A program made the translations under genes and the position numbers. From Streptomyces iakyrus (lineage in GTDB: Bacteria > Actinomycetota > Actinomycetes > Streptomycetales > Streptomycetaceae): a DNA stretch of 64,000 bases. Shown piece after piece: positions 8,513-21,570 of the stretch; position 1 is the stretch's first letter; each line of letters starts with the position of its first letter. The notes under the pieces are model-generated. The model was not told where the DNA came from, made no database searches, and worked only from the letters and a program-made list of their open reading frames with translations. The stretch covers positions 372,001 through 436,000 of the forward strand of contig NZ_JNXI01000004.1 in NCBI RefSeq assembly GCF_000717055.1, read 5' to 3'.

Positions 8513-11500
8513 ATGATGGAACCGCGCGCTCGTCTCGCACTGCTTTCGCCCACGCGCCTGGCCGATGTCCGCCGGCGGACCGGCGACTACCCGGACAGGA
8601 CCATCACCGAGGCCTGCGCCATCGGCCTGGCGTACTGGGCGACCGGCCGCAGCCCCGAGGGCATCGGCCTCACCCCGGGCACGCTCTTCGCCGACGTCCT
8701 CGGCTGGGTCGACAACGGCGGTCGTGCGCCCGGTGGTTGGGAGATCAGCCCCGACGGCCGCGGCATCACCGTCCCCGACGGCGTCGACGCCGAGGACGCA
8801 CAGCTCGCGCTGGACGACCTGGCCGACTTCCCGGACCGGCCGCTCGGCACCATCGGCCCTTCCGGCGTCGAGGCCAGGCTCCGCACCCTGGCCGAGTGGA
8901 ACGACAACCGGGCCGACCGGGTCCGGCCCACCATCGTGGAGATGTTCCACGAGCAGGTCCGTACCCGGCCGGACGCCGTGGCCGTCGTCGACGAGCACCG
9001 CACCCTGACCTACCGTGAAGCGGCCGAGTCGTCCGGCCAGTTGGCCCACCACCTGCTCGCCCGCGGACTCGGCGCCGAACAGGTCGTGGGCATCTCCCTG
9101 ACCCGCTCCGCCGACATGGTCATCGGGCTGCTCGCCGTGCTCCAGGCCGGGTGCGCCTTCGTACCGCTCGACCCGCAGTGGCCCGCCGCGCGCCGGGCCG
9201 TCGTCATCGAGGACGCCCGGGTCGTCCTCCAGCTCAACGCCTCGGGCGAGCACGACCCGGCCGAACCGGACGCCGTGGCCGTCGACCTCGGCGACTGGCG
9301 GTACGGCGCGTACCCGGCCGAGGGGCCCGGCGTCACCGTCCCCGGCGACGCACTGGCCTACGTGATCTTCACCTCCGGCTCCACCGGCCGCCCCAAGGGT
9401 GCGATGATCCGGCACGAGGCGATCAGCGAGCGCCTGCTGTGGCAGGTGAACGAGATCCTCGGCTTCGGCCACGACGACGCCTCCCTGTTCAAGGCCCCGC
9501 TGTCCTTCGACATCTCCATCAACGAGATCTTCCTGCCGCTGGTCTGCGGCGGCCGGCTCGTCGTCCTGCGGCCCGGCGGCGAACGCGACCCGCACCACCT
9601 GCTGAGCGTCATCGCCGAACACCGCGTCACCTTCACGTACCTGGTGTCGTCCATGCTCGACGTGCTGCTGGAGATGGCCGGCGACTCCGGCCGCCTGGAC
9701 AGCCTGCGGCACGTGTGGTGCGGCGGCGAAGTGCTCACCCCCGAGCTGTACGAGCGGTTCCGCGCCAAGCTCGGCGACGTCCCCATGTACCACGGCTACG
9801 GCCCCGCCGAGACGACCATCGGCGTCTCCCACGTCATCTACCGGGGCGCCGCGGAGCGCCTGTCGACGTCCATCGGCAAGGCCAACCCCAACACCCAGCT
9901 CTACGTCCTCGACGACGAACTGCGCCCCGTTCCGGTCGGCGTCGGCGGCGAACTCTACGTCGGCGGCTTCCTCCTGGGCCGCGGCTACGTGGGCGCACCG
10001 GGCCTGACCGCCTCCCGCTTCGTCGCCAACCCCTTCGCGAACGACGGCTCCCGCCTCTACCGCACCGGCGACCTCGCCCGCTTCGCCCCCGACGGATCGC
10101 TGGACTTCCTCGGCCGCGCCGACAACCAGATCAAGATCCGCGGCATGCGGCTGGAGATCGAGGACGTCGAGGTCGGCCTCGCCGAGCACCCCCGTGTACG
10201 GCACACCTGCGTCGTCGCGAAGAAGAACGCGGCCGGCGGCACCTACCTCGTCGGCTACGTCATACCCGCCGCCGGCGGCGCGGAGGACCTGCGGGCGGAC
10301 GAGGTCAAGGCGTGGGCAGCGGCACACATGGTCGAGTACATGGTGCCCGCCCACATCGTCGTGCTGGAGGAGTTCCCGCTCACCGCCAACGGCAAGCTCG
10401 ACCGCAACGCCCTGCCCGAGCCGGTGATCGAGACGGGCTCCCTCGTCCGCCCCGCCACCGACGACGAACGGGCGGTGTGCGCCGCGGTCGCGGAGGTGCT
10501 GCGCCTCGAAGAGGTCGGGGTCGACCAGGACTTCTTCCAGCTCGGCGGCGACAGCATCCTGGCGATCTCCCTGCTGAGCGCACTGCGCGAGCGCGGCCTG
10601 CACGTCACGGCACGGCAGATCTTCACCCACAGCACCGTGGGCGCGCTGGCAGCGGTCGCGAGCCGCGAGGACGTCTCCACCGTCGACCACGCCGACGTCG
10701 CCACCGGCACCGTCGTGGGCTCGCCCATCGTGCAGTGGCTCGGTCAGACCACGGACGCCGTCGACGGCTTCGTCCAGTCGGTCGTCCTGAACACCCCGGC
10801 GGACCTGACCGCCGACGCCCTCGACGCCCTCCTCACCGCCCTCGTCGCCCGGCACGACATGCTCCGCGCCCGGCTGGTGCGCGGCGAGCGCTGGAGCTTC
10901 GACATCCCCGACGCCGACCGGGCCGTGCCCACCCCGCAGCAGAGCGACCTGCCGCTGGACGAGTGCGTCGCCCTGGCCACCGCCGGCCTGGACCCCGCGA
11001 ACGGCGTGATGCTCCGGGCCGTCTGGCGCCCTTCGGCCCGGCAACTCGTCCTCGTCGCCCACCACGTGGTCGTCGACGGCATCTCCTGGCGCGTCCTGAT
11101 GGAGGACCTGGCCACCGCCTGGCGGCAGTTCAGCTCGGGCGAGTCCATCGAACTCCCCCCGGTGGGAACGTCGTTCCGGCGTTGGACCCAGCTGCTGGAG
11201 CGCGCCGCGTTCGACGCCGACAGCTCCTACTACCGGCGCCCCCTGCCCGGCGAGGACCAGCCGCTGGCCCGCCGAGCCCTGTCCGGGACCGACACCGTCG
11301 CGAACGAATGCCTCCGGACCGTCTCGGTCGGCCCCGAGATCACGGCCGCGCTGCTGAACGAGATCCCCGCGAAGTTCCACGCCGGCGTCAACGACGTGCT
11401 GCTCACCGCGCTCACCGTCGCCCTCGCCCGACGGCGCCGCGACCTCGGCCAGGACCAGACCTTCGCCCACATCGAACTCGAAGGCCACGGCCGCGAGGGC

Positions 11501-14500
11501 CAGTTCGCCGCCGGTCCGGCCGGCTTCGAACCGGAACTGTCGCGCACGGTCGGCTGGTTCACCACCCTCTTCCCGGTGACCGTGGACCCCGGCACGGCGC
11601 CCGACTTCACCACGCCCCAGTACCTGACCGCCGCGCTCAAGGCGGTCAAGGAGGACCTCGCCCGGGTACCGGACAACGGCGTCTCCTACGGCGCCCTGCG
11701 CTACCTCACCCACACCGAGTTCGACGCCCCAGCACCCCAGGTGCTCTTCAACTACCTCGGCCGCTTCGCCGCCGGCGCCCCCGGTGACTGGCAGCTCGCC
11801 GGCACCACCGGCCAGCTGGGCGAGAAGCGCGACCCCCGGATGCGCCTGCCGCGCGCCCTGGAGTTCAACGCGATCGCCGAACCCGACGCCTCCGGCGCGT
11901 ACGAGCTGGTCACCACCATCTCGTGGCCCGACGGCCTGTTCACCGACGCCGACATCACGGCCCTGAGCGACTACTTCCGCACGGCCCTGGCCGGACTCGC
12001 CGCACTCGACCAGGGCGGCCACTCGCCCAGCGACTTCCCCCTGGTCCCCCTCACGCAGGCCGACGTCGACGCCCTGGACGGCCCGTCGCTGCGGGACGTC
12101 CTGCCGCTGACCCCGCTCCAGGAAGGCCTCTACTTCCACTCGGTCTTCGACGACGACTCCGCGGGCGCCTATGTCGAGCAGCAACTGCTCACCCTGGACG
12201 GCGAGGTCGACGCCGGCCGGCTCGCCGCGGCGGCCACCCGGCTGCTCACCCTGTTCCCGAACCTGGCCGCGCGCTTCACGGCCCTGGCCGACGGCCGCGT
12301 GGTCTCCGTCCTGGAGAACGGCGTCGAGGCCCCCTTCACCACGCTGGACCGCCCCGAGATCACCGACGCGGAGATACGCGACCTCGCCGAACGGGACCGC
12401 CGCACCGGCTTCGACCTGGCCACCGGCCCCCTCATGCGGTACACGCTCATCCGCACCGGCCCCGCGCGCAGCGTCCTGGTGCAGACCGTGCACCACATCA
12501 TCGCCGACGGCTGGTCGGTGCCGTCCATGCTCCGCGCGCTGCTCGCCGAGTACCACGCCCCCGGCACCGTCTACCCGGCCGGCGGTTTCGCCGACTACCT
12601 CCACTGGCTCGCCGGCCGCGACGCCGACGAGAGCGACCGCGTCTGGCGCGAGGAACTCGCCGGACTGCCCGGCCCCTCGCTGGCCGCCGAGGGGCACACC
12701 CCCTCCGACCGGTTCGCCGACACCGCCCTGGAGCCGGAGGGCGACATCGACACGGCCGCCCGCGAGGCCGGTGTGCCGCTGAGCGTCGCCGTGCACAGCG
12801 CCTGGGCCGTCACCCTCGGCGGCATCCTCCAGGGCCGGGACGTGGTGTTCGGCTCCACGGTCTCCGGCCGCGACGCCGACGTGCCCGGCATCGGGGACAT
12901 GGTGGGCCTGTTCATCAACACCGTCCCGGTAAGAGCCCGTTGGACCTCCGAGAGCACGGCGGGCGACCTGCTCTCCGCGGTGCGGGACCACCAGAGCGCC
13001 GTCCTGCCGCACCAGCACGTCTCCCTGGCGCGCATCGGCCGCCAGGCCGGCGCCGGCTCCCTCTTCGACACGCTCGTGGTGTTCGACGTGGCCACCGACG
13101 TGGCCTCACTCCGGCGCCCCGGCGACACCCTGACCATCACGGACCTCGTCAACGAGGGCGCCCCGCACTACCCGCTGACCCTGGTGGTCGAGCGAGCGCT
13201 CGACGGCCGCCCCCGCTTCAACCTCATCTACGACGGCGAACTGCTGGGCGAGACGACCGCCCGGACGGTCCTGCACACGTTCACCCGCACCCTGACCGGC
13301 CTGCTCACCCACCCGGACAGCCCGGTCGACGACCTGACGCCCGCGAGCGAGCGGCGTCCCGCACCGGTCACCCCGGCCACCCTGGGCGCACTGTTCGACG
13401 CCGCCGCCCGCCGCGACCCGGCGGCCACCGCCGTCACCCAGTGCGGCCTCGACGGCGTCACCCGTTCCCTGACCTACGGCGAACTGTCCGACCGCAAGGA
13501 CGACCTGGCCGCCGCCCTGCGCGCGGCCGGGGTCGGCCCCGGCAAGCGGGTCGCCGTGGCCCTCCCGCGCTCCCTGGAGCAGGTCGTCGCCCTGGTCGCG
13601 ATCGTCAGCGCGGGCGGTGCGTACGTCCCGCTGGACCTGGCCTACCCGGACGAACGGCTGGAGTACGTCCTCGCCGACGCCGCCCCGCAGGTCGTCCTCG
13701 TGGACCGGGACCAGCGCGACCGCTGCACGGAACTCCTGACCCGGGCCGGTGTACCCGCCCCCGTCCTGGTGCAGGGCGAAGAACCCCCGGCCGCCGCCCC
13801 GGAGCCCGCTCCGGAGCCCGACTGGCACACCCCCGCCTATGTGATCTACACGTCCGGGTCGACCGGCCGCCCCAAGGGCGTCGTCGTCCCGCACTCCAGC
13901 GTGGTGTCCCTGCTCGCGAACACCCGGCCGGACATGGACTTCGGCCCGGACGACGTCTGGGTCCAGTTCCACTCCTTCTCCTTCGACTTCGCCGTCTGGG
14001 AGCTGTGGGGCGCGCTGGTGCACGGCGGTGAGCTGCTGGTGCCCGAGTACGCACTGACGCGCTCCCCGGTGGACTTCCACCGGCTGGTCCGGGAGCGGGG
14101 CGTGACCGTTCTCAACCAGACCCCCTCGGCCTTCTACCAGTTCATCGAGGCCGACCGGCTCGCCGGCGAACCGCTGCCCGCGCTGCGCCGGGTCATCTTC
14201 GGCGGCGAGGCACTGGACCTCGGGCGGCTGCGCGGCTGGATCGAGCGGCACGGCACGGCCGCTCCCGAGCTGGTCAACATGTACGGCATCACCGAGACCA
14301 CCGTCCACGTCACCCACCGGGTGCTGACCGACGACGACTTCGGCTCCGGCGACGACATCAGCCCTATCGGCGGTCCGATCCCCGGCCTGGTCACCTACCT
14401 GCTCGACGACCGGCTCCGCCCGGTGCCGCCGGGCCGGGAAGGCGCCATCTACGTCGCCGGCGACCAGGTCTCCCTCGGCTACCTGGGCAGGCCCGGGCTC

Positions 14501-17500
14501 ACGGCGGGCCGCTTCGTGGCGAACCCGTTCACGGCCGACGGCTCCCGCATGTACCACACGGGCGACCTCGCGGTCCGCACCCTCGACGGCGAACTCCGCT
14601 TCACCGGCCGCGCCGACGACCAGGTCCAGCTCAAGGGTTTCCGCATCGAGCTGGTGGAGGTGGAGACCGCGATCAGGGACCTGGACGGCGTGACCGACGT
14701 GGCGGTGACGGTGGCGGACACCGGCGACCACTTGGTGGCGCACGTGGTGGGCACCGTGCCGGGTGATTTCGAGGGCCTGTTGGCACAGAAGCTGCCCGTT
14801 CACATGATCCCGGGCAGGGTCCTGACGACCGATGCCCTACCACTGACGGTGAACGGCAAACTGGATCGAAAGGCGCTGGTGGAGCGTGCCCTTAAGGGCG
14901 CGGGGCTGTATCGACTTGCGGCTCCGCCGCGGGGCGCGACAAGCCACAACGCACCCGCGGAGAAACACTCTGCGCTGGCCACGCTCGTCGGGATCTTCAC
15001 TCAGACGCTGCCCGGCGCAGACGTGACCGCCGACACCGACTTCTTCCGCGCCGGAGGCGACAGCATCATCGCCATCACGGTCGTGAACAGGGCCCGGGCG
15101 CTGGGCCTGCCCGTAGCCCCCCGGGACGTCTTCCTGCTCAAGACGCCCCGCGCCCTGGCCGAACACCTGGGATCAAGCACATCCCAGTCCATCCCGGAGA
15201 CCACCCGCCGGGAAGACGGCCCGCTGCCCCCCACCCCGATCATCCTCCGCCAACGCGAACTCGGCGGCTCCCTCACCCGCTTCGCCCAGGCCAGGACACT
15301 CCAGGCCCCCGAAGGCACGGGATACGCCGACGCCGTACGCGCCGCGAACGCCGTGGTCGCCGCCCACCCGGCCCTGCGGCTGAGGCTCCGCACAGAGCAC
15401 GGCGTGTGGACCCTCCGCACCGAACCCGCCCGCGACATCACCGTCGTACGCCCGGACACCACCGACGCGACAGCCGTCGCGAACGAGGCCGCCGGACACC
15501 TCGGCCCCGAGTCGGGCGAAGTGATCGCGTTCGCGTGGCTGGAGTCGAGCAGGACCCTCGTCGTCACCGTGCACCACCTCGCCGTCGACGCGGTCTCCTG
15601 GCTGATCCTGCTCGACGACCTGGCCACGGCCCTGCGCGGCGAGCCCCTCGCCCCGCCGACCACTTCGTACGCCGAGTACGCCGAAGCCCAGACCCTCCGG
15701 TCGGCCCAGAACACGCACGACCTCGGCCACTGGATCACGACCCTCCAGGCGCCCGGACTGCTGCCCGCCCCCGGGGCTCTGCGCGAGACCACCGTCGTCC
15801 TCGACCCCGAGTCGAGCGAGCAGCTCACCCGCACAGCGCCCGCAGCACTCGGCCTCGGCCTCACCGAGCTGCTGTGCGGCGCCCTGCGCACCGCGCTGAC
15901 CCGGATCCAGCCGTCGCCCACCGACCTCGCGATCGACCTGGAGCGCCACGGCCGGGTGCCGGTCCTCGAACAGCACGACTACACCCGGACGGTCGGCTGG
16001 TTCACCTCCATCGCACCCGTACGGCTCACCCCGCACACCGACCCCGTCGCGGCCGCGCGCGAGGTCGTGGAGCGTCAGCCGGACGAGGACGGGCACGTAG
16101 CCTACGGCCGGCTCAGGTACCTCAACCCGCAGACGGCCCCGCTGCTGACCGCCCGTCCGCAGGTGCTGTTCAACTACCTCGGCCGGGGCAGCGAGTCCCA
16201 GGCGCTGCTCCTCTCCGGCGGCGACCAGGGCAGCCCGTACGCCGTCGAGGTCAACGCGTGGACCGACGAGGCCACCGGCAGCCTGCTCGCGGAGTTCGTC
16301 CTCGCCGAGGGCGTTCCCGACGAGATCACCGAGCACTGGCGCAGCGCGCTGAAGCACCTCGCGGACGCCGCGACGACGGCCGAGCGCACCGCTCCGGTCA
16401 CCCCCCTCCAGCGCGGCCTGTTCTTCCAGGCCCAGATGGCGGGTTCGGCCGGACATTACGTCGCGCAGAACTGGTTCACCTTCGACCGGCGCCTGGACAC
16501 CGATGCGCTGGCCGAGGCGATGGCCCATGTGATCGCACGGCACCCGGTCGTCGGCGCCGGCTTCGGCACCGACGACGGCGGAAACCCGGTGCAGCTCCTC
16601 AAGGCGGGCCGCGAGGTCGACGTCCGCACGATCGCCCTGGCGACGGACGCGGAGGTCGACGCCCTGCGCGCCCGGGACCGCGACACGGGCTTCGACCCGG
16701 GCGAGCCGCCGCTGATCCGGCTGACCGTCGTGCACCTGCCCGGCGACCGGGACGGCCTGCTGCTCAGCTACCACCTGCTCCTGTGGGACGGCTGGTCCCG
16801 GGAGATCGTGCTGCGGGACCTCTTCGACGCCTACCGTGCCGTCCTGGCGGGTGAGCCCCTCGATCCGGCACCGGCGGTCCCGAGCTTCGAGGAGCACGCC
16901 CGCGCGCTCGCCGCCGAGGACCCGGCGGTGTCGGAGCGCTTCTGGGCGGATCACCTGGCCGGTCTCCCCGGACCCACCCTGCTCGCCGGACCGGCTCCGT
17001 CGTTCTCGGACGATCTGCCGAAGGCCCTCGTGCACACCCTGTCCGCCGAGCAGTCCGCGCTCGTCCGGGAAGCGGCCCGGACGCACGGCGTCACCCTGAA
17101 CTCGGTGCTGACCGGCGCGTTCGGCCTGCTGCTCGGCGCGCACACCGGCCGTAGCGACGCCGTGTTCGGTGTGACCGTCTCCGGCCGCGACGGCGAGGGG
17201 CTGGACGGCATCGTCGGCGTGCTGCTCAACACCGTGCCGATGTGGACCCGGGCCCGCCCGGACGACACGGTCCGCGCCTACCTTTCGGCCGTCCAGGCGG
17301 CCAGGGTCGAGGCGATGGAGCACGAGCACCTCGGGCTCGGCGAGATTCAGCGGGCCAGCGGACACGACACTCTGTTCGACAACCTCTTCGTGCTCCAGAA
17401 CTTCCTGGACATGGACGCGTTCGCCGAGATGAACGCCCGCCACGGCATCACCTCGGTCAAGGCGGACGACTCCACGCACTACCCCTTCACCTGGGTCGTC

Positions 17501-19444
17501 ACCCCCGGCGACCGGCTCACGGTCAAGCTGGAGTACCGCGACGGCGACACGGGCAACGCCCGCCGTCTCCTGGACGACTACCTGAGCGTGCTGGAGGACG
17601 TGGCCCGGGCGACCGGGCCGGTCGGCGCCCTGCCGGGCCTGGGGCCGGTGCCCGAGCCGGGCGAACGCACCGACGTCGGCACCGACACCGTCGTCGACCG
17701 CTTCGACCAGGCGGCGGACCGCGATCCGCAGCGGGTGGCGCTCGTCGCCCACGGCTCGACCATGACGTTCGCCGAACTCCGGGACCGCAGCCGGGCCGTG
17801 GCGGGTGTGCTCGCCGCGCGCGGCATCGGCCCCGAGACGACCGTCGGGCTGGCGATCCCGCGCTCCCTCGACTGGATCGTGGCCCTGTTCGCCGTCCTGC
17901 GGGTCGGCGCGGCGTACGTGCCGCTGGAGCTGGACCACCCGGACGAGCGGATCGCCGCCATCGTCGAGGACGCCGGGCCGGAGGTGACCCTCACCGTGAG
18001 CGGTGTGTCGCCCCGGCTGACCGGCGAGCTGATCGAACTCGACCGGCCGCTTCCCGAGGCCGAGCCGTATCTGACGTTCGCGCCGGACGACCCCGACCGG
18101 CTGCGGCACCCCGCGTACACGATCTACACCTCCGGTTCCACCGGCAAGCCCAAGGGGGTGGTGACCGAGTACGCCGGGCTCACCAACATGCTGATCAACC
18201 ATCAGCGCCGGATCTTCGAGCCGGTGCTGGCCGAGCACGGCCACCGGATCTTCCGGATCGCGCACACCGTGTCGTTCGCGTTCGACATGTCGTGGGAGGA
18301 GCTGCTGTGGCTCGCCGACGGCCACGAAGTGCACATCTGCGACGAGGAGTTGCGCCGGGACGCGCCCCGGCTGGTCGAGTACTGCCTGGAGCACGGGATC
18401 GACGTCGTCAACGTGACCCCGACCTACGCCCAGCAGCTGGTGGCCGAGGGCCTGCTCGACAGCCCGGAGCGGCGGCCGGCGCTGGTGCTGCTCGGCGGTG
18501 AGGCCGTCACGCCGACCCTGTGGCAGCGGCTCGCCGACACCGAGGGCACGGTCGGCTACAACCTGTACGGGCCCACTGAGTACACCATCAACACCCTCGG
18601 CGTCGGCACCTTCGAGTGCGAGGACCCGGTGGTGGGCGTCGCCATCGACAACACGGACGTGTACGTCCTGGACCCCTGGCTGCGGCCCCTGCCGGACGGC
18701 GTCCCCGGTGAGCTGTACGTGTCGGGCATCGGCATCGCACGCGGCTACCTCGGGCAGCCCGCCCAGAGCGCGCACCGCTTCGTCGCCTGCCCGTTCGGCG
18801 CGCCCGGCGAGCGCATGTACCGCACCGGCGACCTGGTGGTCCGCCGTCCGGACGGCAACCTGATGTACCTGGGCCGCACCGACCAGCAGGTCAAGATCCG
18901 CGGCCACCGGGTCGAACTCGGCGAGGTCGAGGCCGTGTTCGCCGCGCACCCGGCGGTTCGGTTCGCCGCCGCGGTCGCTCAGCCCGATCCGCAGGTCGAC
19001 GGCGCCCACCGGCTGGCCGCCTACCTGGTCCTGGACGGGGCGGACCTGGCGACCGTCGCAGCCGAGGTGGGCGCCGGACTGCCGGACTTCCTGCGGCCCA
19101 CGCACTACGCCCAGGTCGACAGCATCCCGCTCACGGTGAACGGGAAGGCTGACACCAAGGCGCTGCCCGAGCCCAGGCCGCTGGGCGCGCTGACCACGGT
19201 GGGGGAGCGGGGGCCCGCGACCGAGACCGAGACCGTGGTGTGCGAGTACTTCGCCGAGGCACTGGATCTGGACGACGACGAGGTGAGCGCGGTGAGCGAC
19301 TTCGTTTCCCTGGGAGGACACTCCATGCTGGCGGTACGGCTCGTCGGGCTGCTCCGCCGCGAGTACGGTCCCGTGATCACGATCCGCGATCTGTTCACCC
19401 TGCGAACCCCGGAAGCGATTGCCCGCCACCTCGATGACAACTGA
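8513..19444 (+). CDS. cchH: Trimodular coelichelin NRPS CchH
   Basis: This is a 3643-aa nonribosomal peptide synthetase, the length I recall for the S. coelicolor enzyme. The visible domain order is A1 (~130-640; SGSTGRPKG near 287), PCP1 (LGGDSI near 676), E1 ([10 protein letters not shown] near 849, FNYLGRF near 1079), C2 (HHIIADGWS near 1326), A2 (~1630-2120), PCP2 (GGDSI near 2179), E2 ([10 protein letters not shown] near 2353), C3 (~2620-3040), A3 (~3060-3555) and PCP3 (LGGHSM near 3599). There is no thioesterase. In C3 the expected HHxxxDG reads YHLLLWDG, so the first His is Tyr. Known coelichelin logic is that A1 uses formyl-hydroxyornithine, A2 Thr and A3 hydroxyornithine, with one module used twice and release by CchJ. 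The start is ATG 8513 (or 8516). The ribosome site is weak. Confidence 0.95.
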   Translation: MMEPRARLALLSPTRLADVRRRTGDYPDRTITEACAIGLAYWATGRSPEGIGLTPGTLFADVLGWVDNGGRAPGGWEISPDGRGITVPDGVDAEDAQLALDDLADFPDRPLGTIGPSGVEARLRTLAEWNDNRADRVRPTIVEMFHEQVRTRPDAVAVVDEHRTLTYREAAESSGQLAHHLLARGLGAEQVVGISLTRSADMVIGLLAVLQAGCAFVPLDPQWPAARRAVVIEDARVVLQLNASGEHDPAEPDAVAVDLGDWRYGAYPAEGPGVTVPGDALAYVIFTSGSTGRPKGAMIRHEAISERLLWQVNEILGFGHDDASLFKAPLSFDISINEIFLPLVCGGRLVVLRPGGERDPHHLLSVIAEHRVTFTYLVSSMLDVLLEMAGDSGRLDSLRHVWCGGEVLTPELYERFRAKLGDVPMYHGYGPAETTIGVSHVIYRGAAERLSTSIGKANPNTQLYVLDDELRPVPVGVGGELYVGGFLLGRGYVGAPGLTASRFVANPFANDGSRLYRTGDLARFAPDGSLDFLGRADNQIKIRGMRLEIEDVEVGLAEHPRVRHTCVVAKKNAAGGTYLVGYVIPAAGGAEDLRADEVKAWAAAHMVEYMVPAHIVVLEEFPLTANGKLDRNALPEPVIETGSLVRPATDDERAVCAAVAEVLRLEEVGVDQDFFQLGGDSILAISLLSALRERGLHVTARQIFTHSTVGALAAVASREDVSTVDHADVATGTVVGSPIVQWLGQTTDAVDGFVQSVVLNTPADLTADALDALLTALVARHDMLRARLVRGERWSFDIPDADRAVPTPQQSDLPLDECVALATAGLDPANGVMLRAVWRPSARQLVLVAHHVVVDGISWRVLMEDLATAWRQFSSGESIELPPVGTSFRRWTQLLERAAFDADSSYYRRPLPGEDQPLARRALSGTDTVANECLRTVSVGPEITAALLNEIPAKFHAGVNDVLLTALTVALARRRRDLGQDQTFAHIELEGHGREGQFAAGPAGFEPELSRTVGWFTTLFPVTVDPGTAPDFTTPQYLTAALKAVKEDLARVPDNGVSYGALRYLTHTEFDAPAPQVLFNYLGRFAAGAPGDWQLAGTTGQLGEKRDPRMRLPRALEFNAIAEPDASGAYELVTTISWPDGLFTDADITALSDYFRTALAGLAALDQGGHSPSDFPLVPLTQADVDALDGPSLRDVLPLTPLQEGLYFHSVFDDDSAGAYVEQQLLTLDGEVDAGRLAAAATRLLTLFPNLAARFTALADGRVVSVLENGVEAPFTTLDRPEITDAEIRDLAERDRRTGFDLATGPLMRYTLIRTGPARSVLVQTVHHIIADGWSVPSMLRALLAEYHAPGTVYPAGGFADYLHWLAGRDADESDRVWREELAGLPGPSLAAEGHTPSDRFADTALEPEGDIDTAAREAGVPLSVAVHSAWAVTLGGILQGRDVVFGSTVSGRDADVPGIGDMVGLFINTVPVRARWTSESTAGDLLSAVRDHQSAVLPHQHVSLARIGRQAGAGSLFDTLVVFDVATDVASLRRPGDTLTITDLVNEGAPHYPLTLVVERALDGRPRFNLIYDGELLGETTARTVLHTFTRTLTGLLTHPDSPVDDLTPASERRPAPVTPATLGALFDAAARRDPAATAVTQCGLDGVTRSLTYGELSDRKDDLAAALRAAGVGPGKRVAVALPRSLEQVVALVAIVSAGGAYVPLDLAYPDERLEYVLADAAPQVVLVDRDQRDRCTELLTRAGVPAPVLVQGEEPPAAAPEPAPEPDWHTPAYVIYTSGSTGRPKGVVVPHSSVVSLLANTRPDMDFGPDDVWVQFHSFSFDFAVWELWGALVHGGELLVPEYALTRSPVDFHRLVRERGVTVLNQTPSAFYQFIEADRLAGEPLPALRRVIFGGEALDLGRLRGWIERHGTAAPELVNMYGITETTVHVTHRVLTDDDFGSGDDISPIGGPIPGLVTYLLDDRLRPVPPGREGAIYVAGDQVSLGYLGRPGLTAGRFVANPFTADGSRMYHTGDLAVRTLDGELRFTGRADDQVQLKGFRIELVEVETAIRDLDGVTDVAVTVADTGDHLVAHVVGTVPGDFEGLLAQKLPVHMIPGRVLTTDALPLTVNGKLDRKALVERALKGAGLYRLAAPPRGATSHNAPAEKHSALATLVGIFTQTLPGADVTADTDFFRAGGDSIIAITVVNRARALGLPVAPRDVFLLKTPRALAEHLGSSTSQSIPETTRREDGPLPPTPIILRQRELGGSLTRFAQARTLQAPEGTGYADAVRAANAVVAAHPALRLRLRTEHGVWTLRTEPARDITVVRPDTTDATAVANEAAGHLGPESGEVIAFAWLESSRTLVVTVHHLAVDAVSWLILLDDLATALRGEPLAPPTTSYAEYAEAQTLRSAQNTHDLGHWITTLQAPGLLPAPGALRETTVVLDPESSEQLTRTAPAALGLGLTELLCGALRTALTRIQPSPTDLAIDLERHGRVPVLEQHDYTRTVGWFTSIAPVRLTPHTDPVAAAREVVERQPDEDGHVAYGRLRYLNPQTAPLLTARPQVLFNYLGRGSESQALLLSGGDQGSPYAVEVNAWTDEATGSLLAEFVLAEGVPDEITEHWRSALKHLADAATTAERTAPVTPLQRGLFFQAQMAGSAGHYVAQNWFTFDRRLDTDALAEAMAHVIARHPVVGAGFGTDDGGNPVQLLKAGREVDVRTIALATDAEVDALRARDRDTGFDPGEPPLIRLTVVHLPGDRDGLLLSYHLLLWDGWSREIVLRDLFDAYRAVLAGEPLDPAPAVPSFEEHARALAAEDPAVSERFWADHLAGLPGPTLLAGPAPSFSDDLPKALVHTLSAEQSALVREAARTHGVTLNSVLTGAFGLLLGAHTGRSDAVFGVTVSGRDGEGLDGIVGVLLNTVPMWTRARPDDTVRAYLSAVQAARVEAMEHEHLGLGEIQRASGHDTLFDNLFVLQNFLDMDAFAEMNARHGITSVKADDSTHYPFTWVVTPGDRLTVKLEYRDGDTGNARRLLDDYLSVLEDVARATGPVGALPGLGPVPEPGERTDVGTDTVVDRFDQAADRDPQRVALVAHGSTMTFAELRDRSRAVAGVLAARGIGPETTVGLAIPRSLDWIVALFAVLRVGAAYVPLELDHPDERIAAIVEDAGPEVTLTVSGVSPRLTGELIELDRPLPEAEPYLTFAPDDPDRLRHPAYTIYTSGSTGKPKGVVTEYAGLTNMLINHQRRIFEPVLAEHGHRIFRIAHTVSFAFDMSWEELLWLADGHEVHICDEELRRDAPRLVEYCLEHGIDVVNVTPTYAQQLVAEGLLDSPERRPALVLLGGEAVTPTLWQRLADTEGTVGYNLYGPTEYTINTLGVGTFECEDPVVGVAIDNTDVYVLDPWLRPLPDGVPGELYVSGIGIARGYLGQPAQSAHRFVACPFGAPGERMYRTGDLVVRRPDGNLMYLGRTDQQVKIRGHRVELGEVEAVFAAHPAVRFAAAVAQPDPQVDGAHRLAAYLVLDGADLATVAAEVGAGLPDFLRPTHYAQVDSIPLTVNGKADTKALPEPRPLGALTTVGERGPATETETVVCEYFAEALDLDDDEVSAVSDFVSLGGHSMLAVRLVGLLRREYGPVITIRDLFTLRTPEAIARHLDDN

Positions 19445-21134
19445 CACGCAGCGGCCCCGTGAAGGGGCCGCCATCCTCCGCACCGCCCTGCGCCGCAACA
19501 TCGGCGCCATGGCTTGGGGCACCCTCCTCATGGGTCTCTACCAGGCCGGGGAAACGGCCTTCCCCATCGCGCTCGGCCTGATCGTCGAGCACACGATGCG
19601 GGACGGCCGCAGCCTCCAGGCGCTCGCCCTGTCGATCGGCGCGCTGGCCGTGATCATCACGACGGTGTCGCTGTCGTGGCGGTTCGGCATGCGGATCCTG
19701 CAGAAGGCCAACACGACCGAGGCGCACCGCTGGCGGGTGAAGGTCGCTGCCTGCGGTCTGCAGCCCGTGGCCCGGGACGTCGACCTCAAGTCCGGCGAGG
19801 TGCTGACCATCGCCACCGAGGACGCCGACCAGACCGCCGACATCATCGAGGTGGTGCCGCTGCTGATCAGCTCGCTGGTCGCGGTGCTGGTCGCGGCGGT
19901 CGCGCTGGGCCTGGCCGACATCCGGCTCGGACTGCTGGTGATCGTGGGCACCGTCGCGATCCTGTCGGTCCTCAGCGTGATGTCGAAGCGGATCGGCAGC
20001 AGCACCCAGGAGCAGCAGGCCCGGGTGGCGCGGGCGGGCGCGAAGGTCGCCGACCTGATCACCGGCCTGCGTCCGCTGCACGGCTTCGGCGGCAACCACG
20101 CGGCGTTCCGGTCCTACCGGAAGGTCAGCACGGAGGCGAAGCACCAGGCGATCACCGTGGCCAAGGTGAACGGCGCCTACGCCGGGACCGCGCTGGCCCT
20201 CAACGCCGTCCTCGCCGGCGCCGTGACCCTGACGGCGGGCTGGCTGGCGTTCGAGGGCCGGATCACCATCGGGGAACTGGTCATGGCCGTCGGGCTGGCG
20301 CAGTTCATCATGGAGCCGCTCAAGCTGTTCTCGGAGATGCCCAAGTACGTGATGATCGCGCGTGCCTCGGCCGAGCGGATGGCGCTGGTGCTGTCGGCCC
20401 CGCCGGTCATGACCCCGGGCTCCGGACACCCGTCCCCGGGCGGCGACCTGGAGGTCGACTGCGTCCGCCACGGCACCCTGGCCGACCTGACGTTCCGGGT
20501 GAAGGCGGGGGAGTTCGTCGCCATCGCCCCCTACCAGCCCCGCGCGGCGGCCGACCTCGCCGCCCTCCTGGCCGTGCGCGTCCCGCCGGCCGCGTACGGG
20601 GGGACGGTGCGGATCGGCGGCCGGGAGCTGGCCGACCTCTCGGTGGAGGCGGTCCGGGAGCACCTGCTGGTCAACCCGTACGACGGGGAGATCTTCGCGG
20701 GCACCCTGCGCACGAACATCGACCCCTCGGGCACCAGCCGGACGGTCCCCGACGCCGTCGAGGCGTCCATGCTGACCGATGTCGTGGCCCTGCACCGCGA
20801 GGGCCTCGACTACGGCGTCCGCGACCGCGGCGCCAACCTCTCCGGCGGCCAGCGCCAACGCCTCTCCCTGGCCCGTGCCCTGGCCGCCGACACCGACGTC
20901 CTCGTTCTGCACGACCCGACGACGGCGGTGGACGCGGTGACGGAACAACTCATCGCCCGCAATGTCGCCGAACTGCGCCGGGGCCGCACGACGATCGTCA
21001 TCACGAGCAGCCCGGCATTCCTGGACGCGGCGGACCGGGTCCTGGTCCTGGACGACGGAGTCATCGCCGCGGAGGACACTCACCGCAACCTGCTGGCAAG
21101 AGACCAGGACTACTGCTCGGCGGTGGCACGCTGA
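19434..21134 (+). CDS. cchI: ABC half-exporter CchI with degenerate ATP site
   Basis: This is a membrane/ATPase half-transporter of 566 aa from the ATG at 19434, overlapping the last codons of cchH. Membrane segments fill about residues 25-310. In the ATPase domain the Walker A position (~361-376) reads [10 protein letters not shown], with no GxxGxGKS and no Lys. Walker B reads VLVLHDPTT, without the catalytic Glu. The switch region reads VITSSPAF, without His. The signature [10 protein letters not shown] near 470 is intact. These losses mirror those of CchG. It probably pairs with CchG as the non-hydrolytic half of a siderophore exporter. Confidence 0.9.
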   Translation: MTTDTQRPREGAAILRTALRRNIGAMAWGTLLMGLYQAGETAFPIALGLIVEHTMRDGRSLQALALSIGALAVIITTVSLSWRFGMRILQKANTTEAHRWRVKVAACGLQPVARDVDLKSGEVLTIATEDADQTADIIEVVPLLISSLVAVLVAAVALGLADIRLGLLVIVGTVAILSVLSVMSKRIGSSTQEQQARVARAGAKVADLITGLRPLHGFGGNHAAFRSYRKVSTEAKHQAITVAKVNGAYAGTALALNAVLAGAVTLTAGWLAFEGRITIGELVMAVGLAQFIMEPLKLFSEMPKYVMIARASAERMALVLSAPPVMTPGSGHPSPGGDLEVDCVRHGTLADLTFRVKAGEFVAIAPYQPRAAADLAALLAVRVPPAAYGGTVRIGGRELADLSVEAVREHLLVNPYDGEIFAGTLRTNIDPSGTSRTVPDAVEASMLTDVVALHREGLDYGVRDRGANLSGGQRQRLSLARALAADTDVLVLHDPTTAVDAVTEQLIARNVAELRRGRTTIVITSSPAFLDAADRVLVLDDGVIAAEDTHRNLLARDQDYCSAVAR

Positions 21135-21165
21135 CCTTCTTGTCAGGCATGCGGGGCTGAGTCGC

Positions 21166-21570
21166 GCCCTCAGGGGCGCGGGGAACTGCGCGACCGGCCC
21201 CGACACACCCGCACCCGGCAACGGCGCTGGGCGCGAAGCGCCGTGGCCGCGTGTGACTCTCAAGGGGCCGGGGGACCGTGCCCTCAGGGGCGCGGGGAAC
21301 TGCGCGACCGGCCCCCACGCACCCGCATCCGGCAACGGCGCTGGGCGCGAAGCGCCGTGGCCGCGTGTGACTCTCAAGGGGCCGGGGGCCATGCCCTCAG
21401 GGGCGCGGGGAACTGCGCGACCGGCCCCGACACACCCGCATCCGGCAACGGCGCTGGGCGCGAAGCGCCGTGGCCGCGTGTGACTTCTCAAGGGGCCGGG
21501 GAGCATGCCCTCAGGGGCGCGGGGAACTGCGCGACCGGCCCCGACACACCCGCACCCGACTACGACCCGA
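21166..21570. repeat. Tandem repeat, about 3.5 copies of a 113-114 bp unit
   Basis: A unit beginning GCCCTCAGGGGCGCGGGG starts at 21166, 21280, 21393 and 21507. The first three copies are about 113-114 bp and the last is cut at about 21570, where it reaches the cchJ stop. Copies differ by a few substitutions only. Each unit holds short inverted repeats such as GGCGCTGGGCGCGAAGCGCC. It fills the space between the convergent genes cchI and cchJ. No open reading frame in it looks genuine. Confidence 0.88.

Noticed and set aside
8477..13018. Very long reverse-strand open frame of about 1513 codons opposite cchH (another of about 1450 codons at 15173-19531)
   Set aside because: They are antisense to the NRPS, contain no recognisable domains, and arise because GC-rich third positions suppress stops on the other strand.
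21166..21570. Possible CRISPR array
   Set aside because: The unit is about 113 bp, repeated almost without spacers, and no cas genes are present; it is a tandem repeat.
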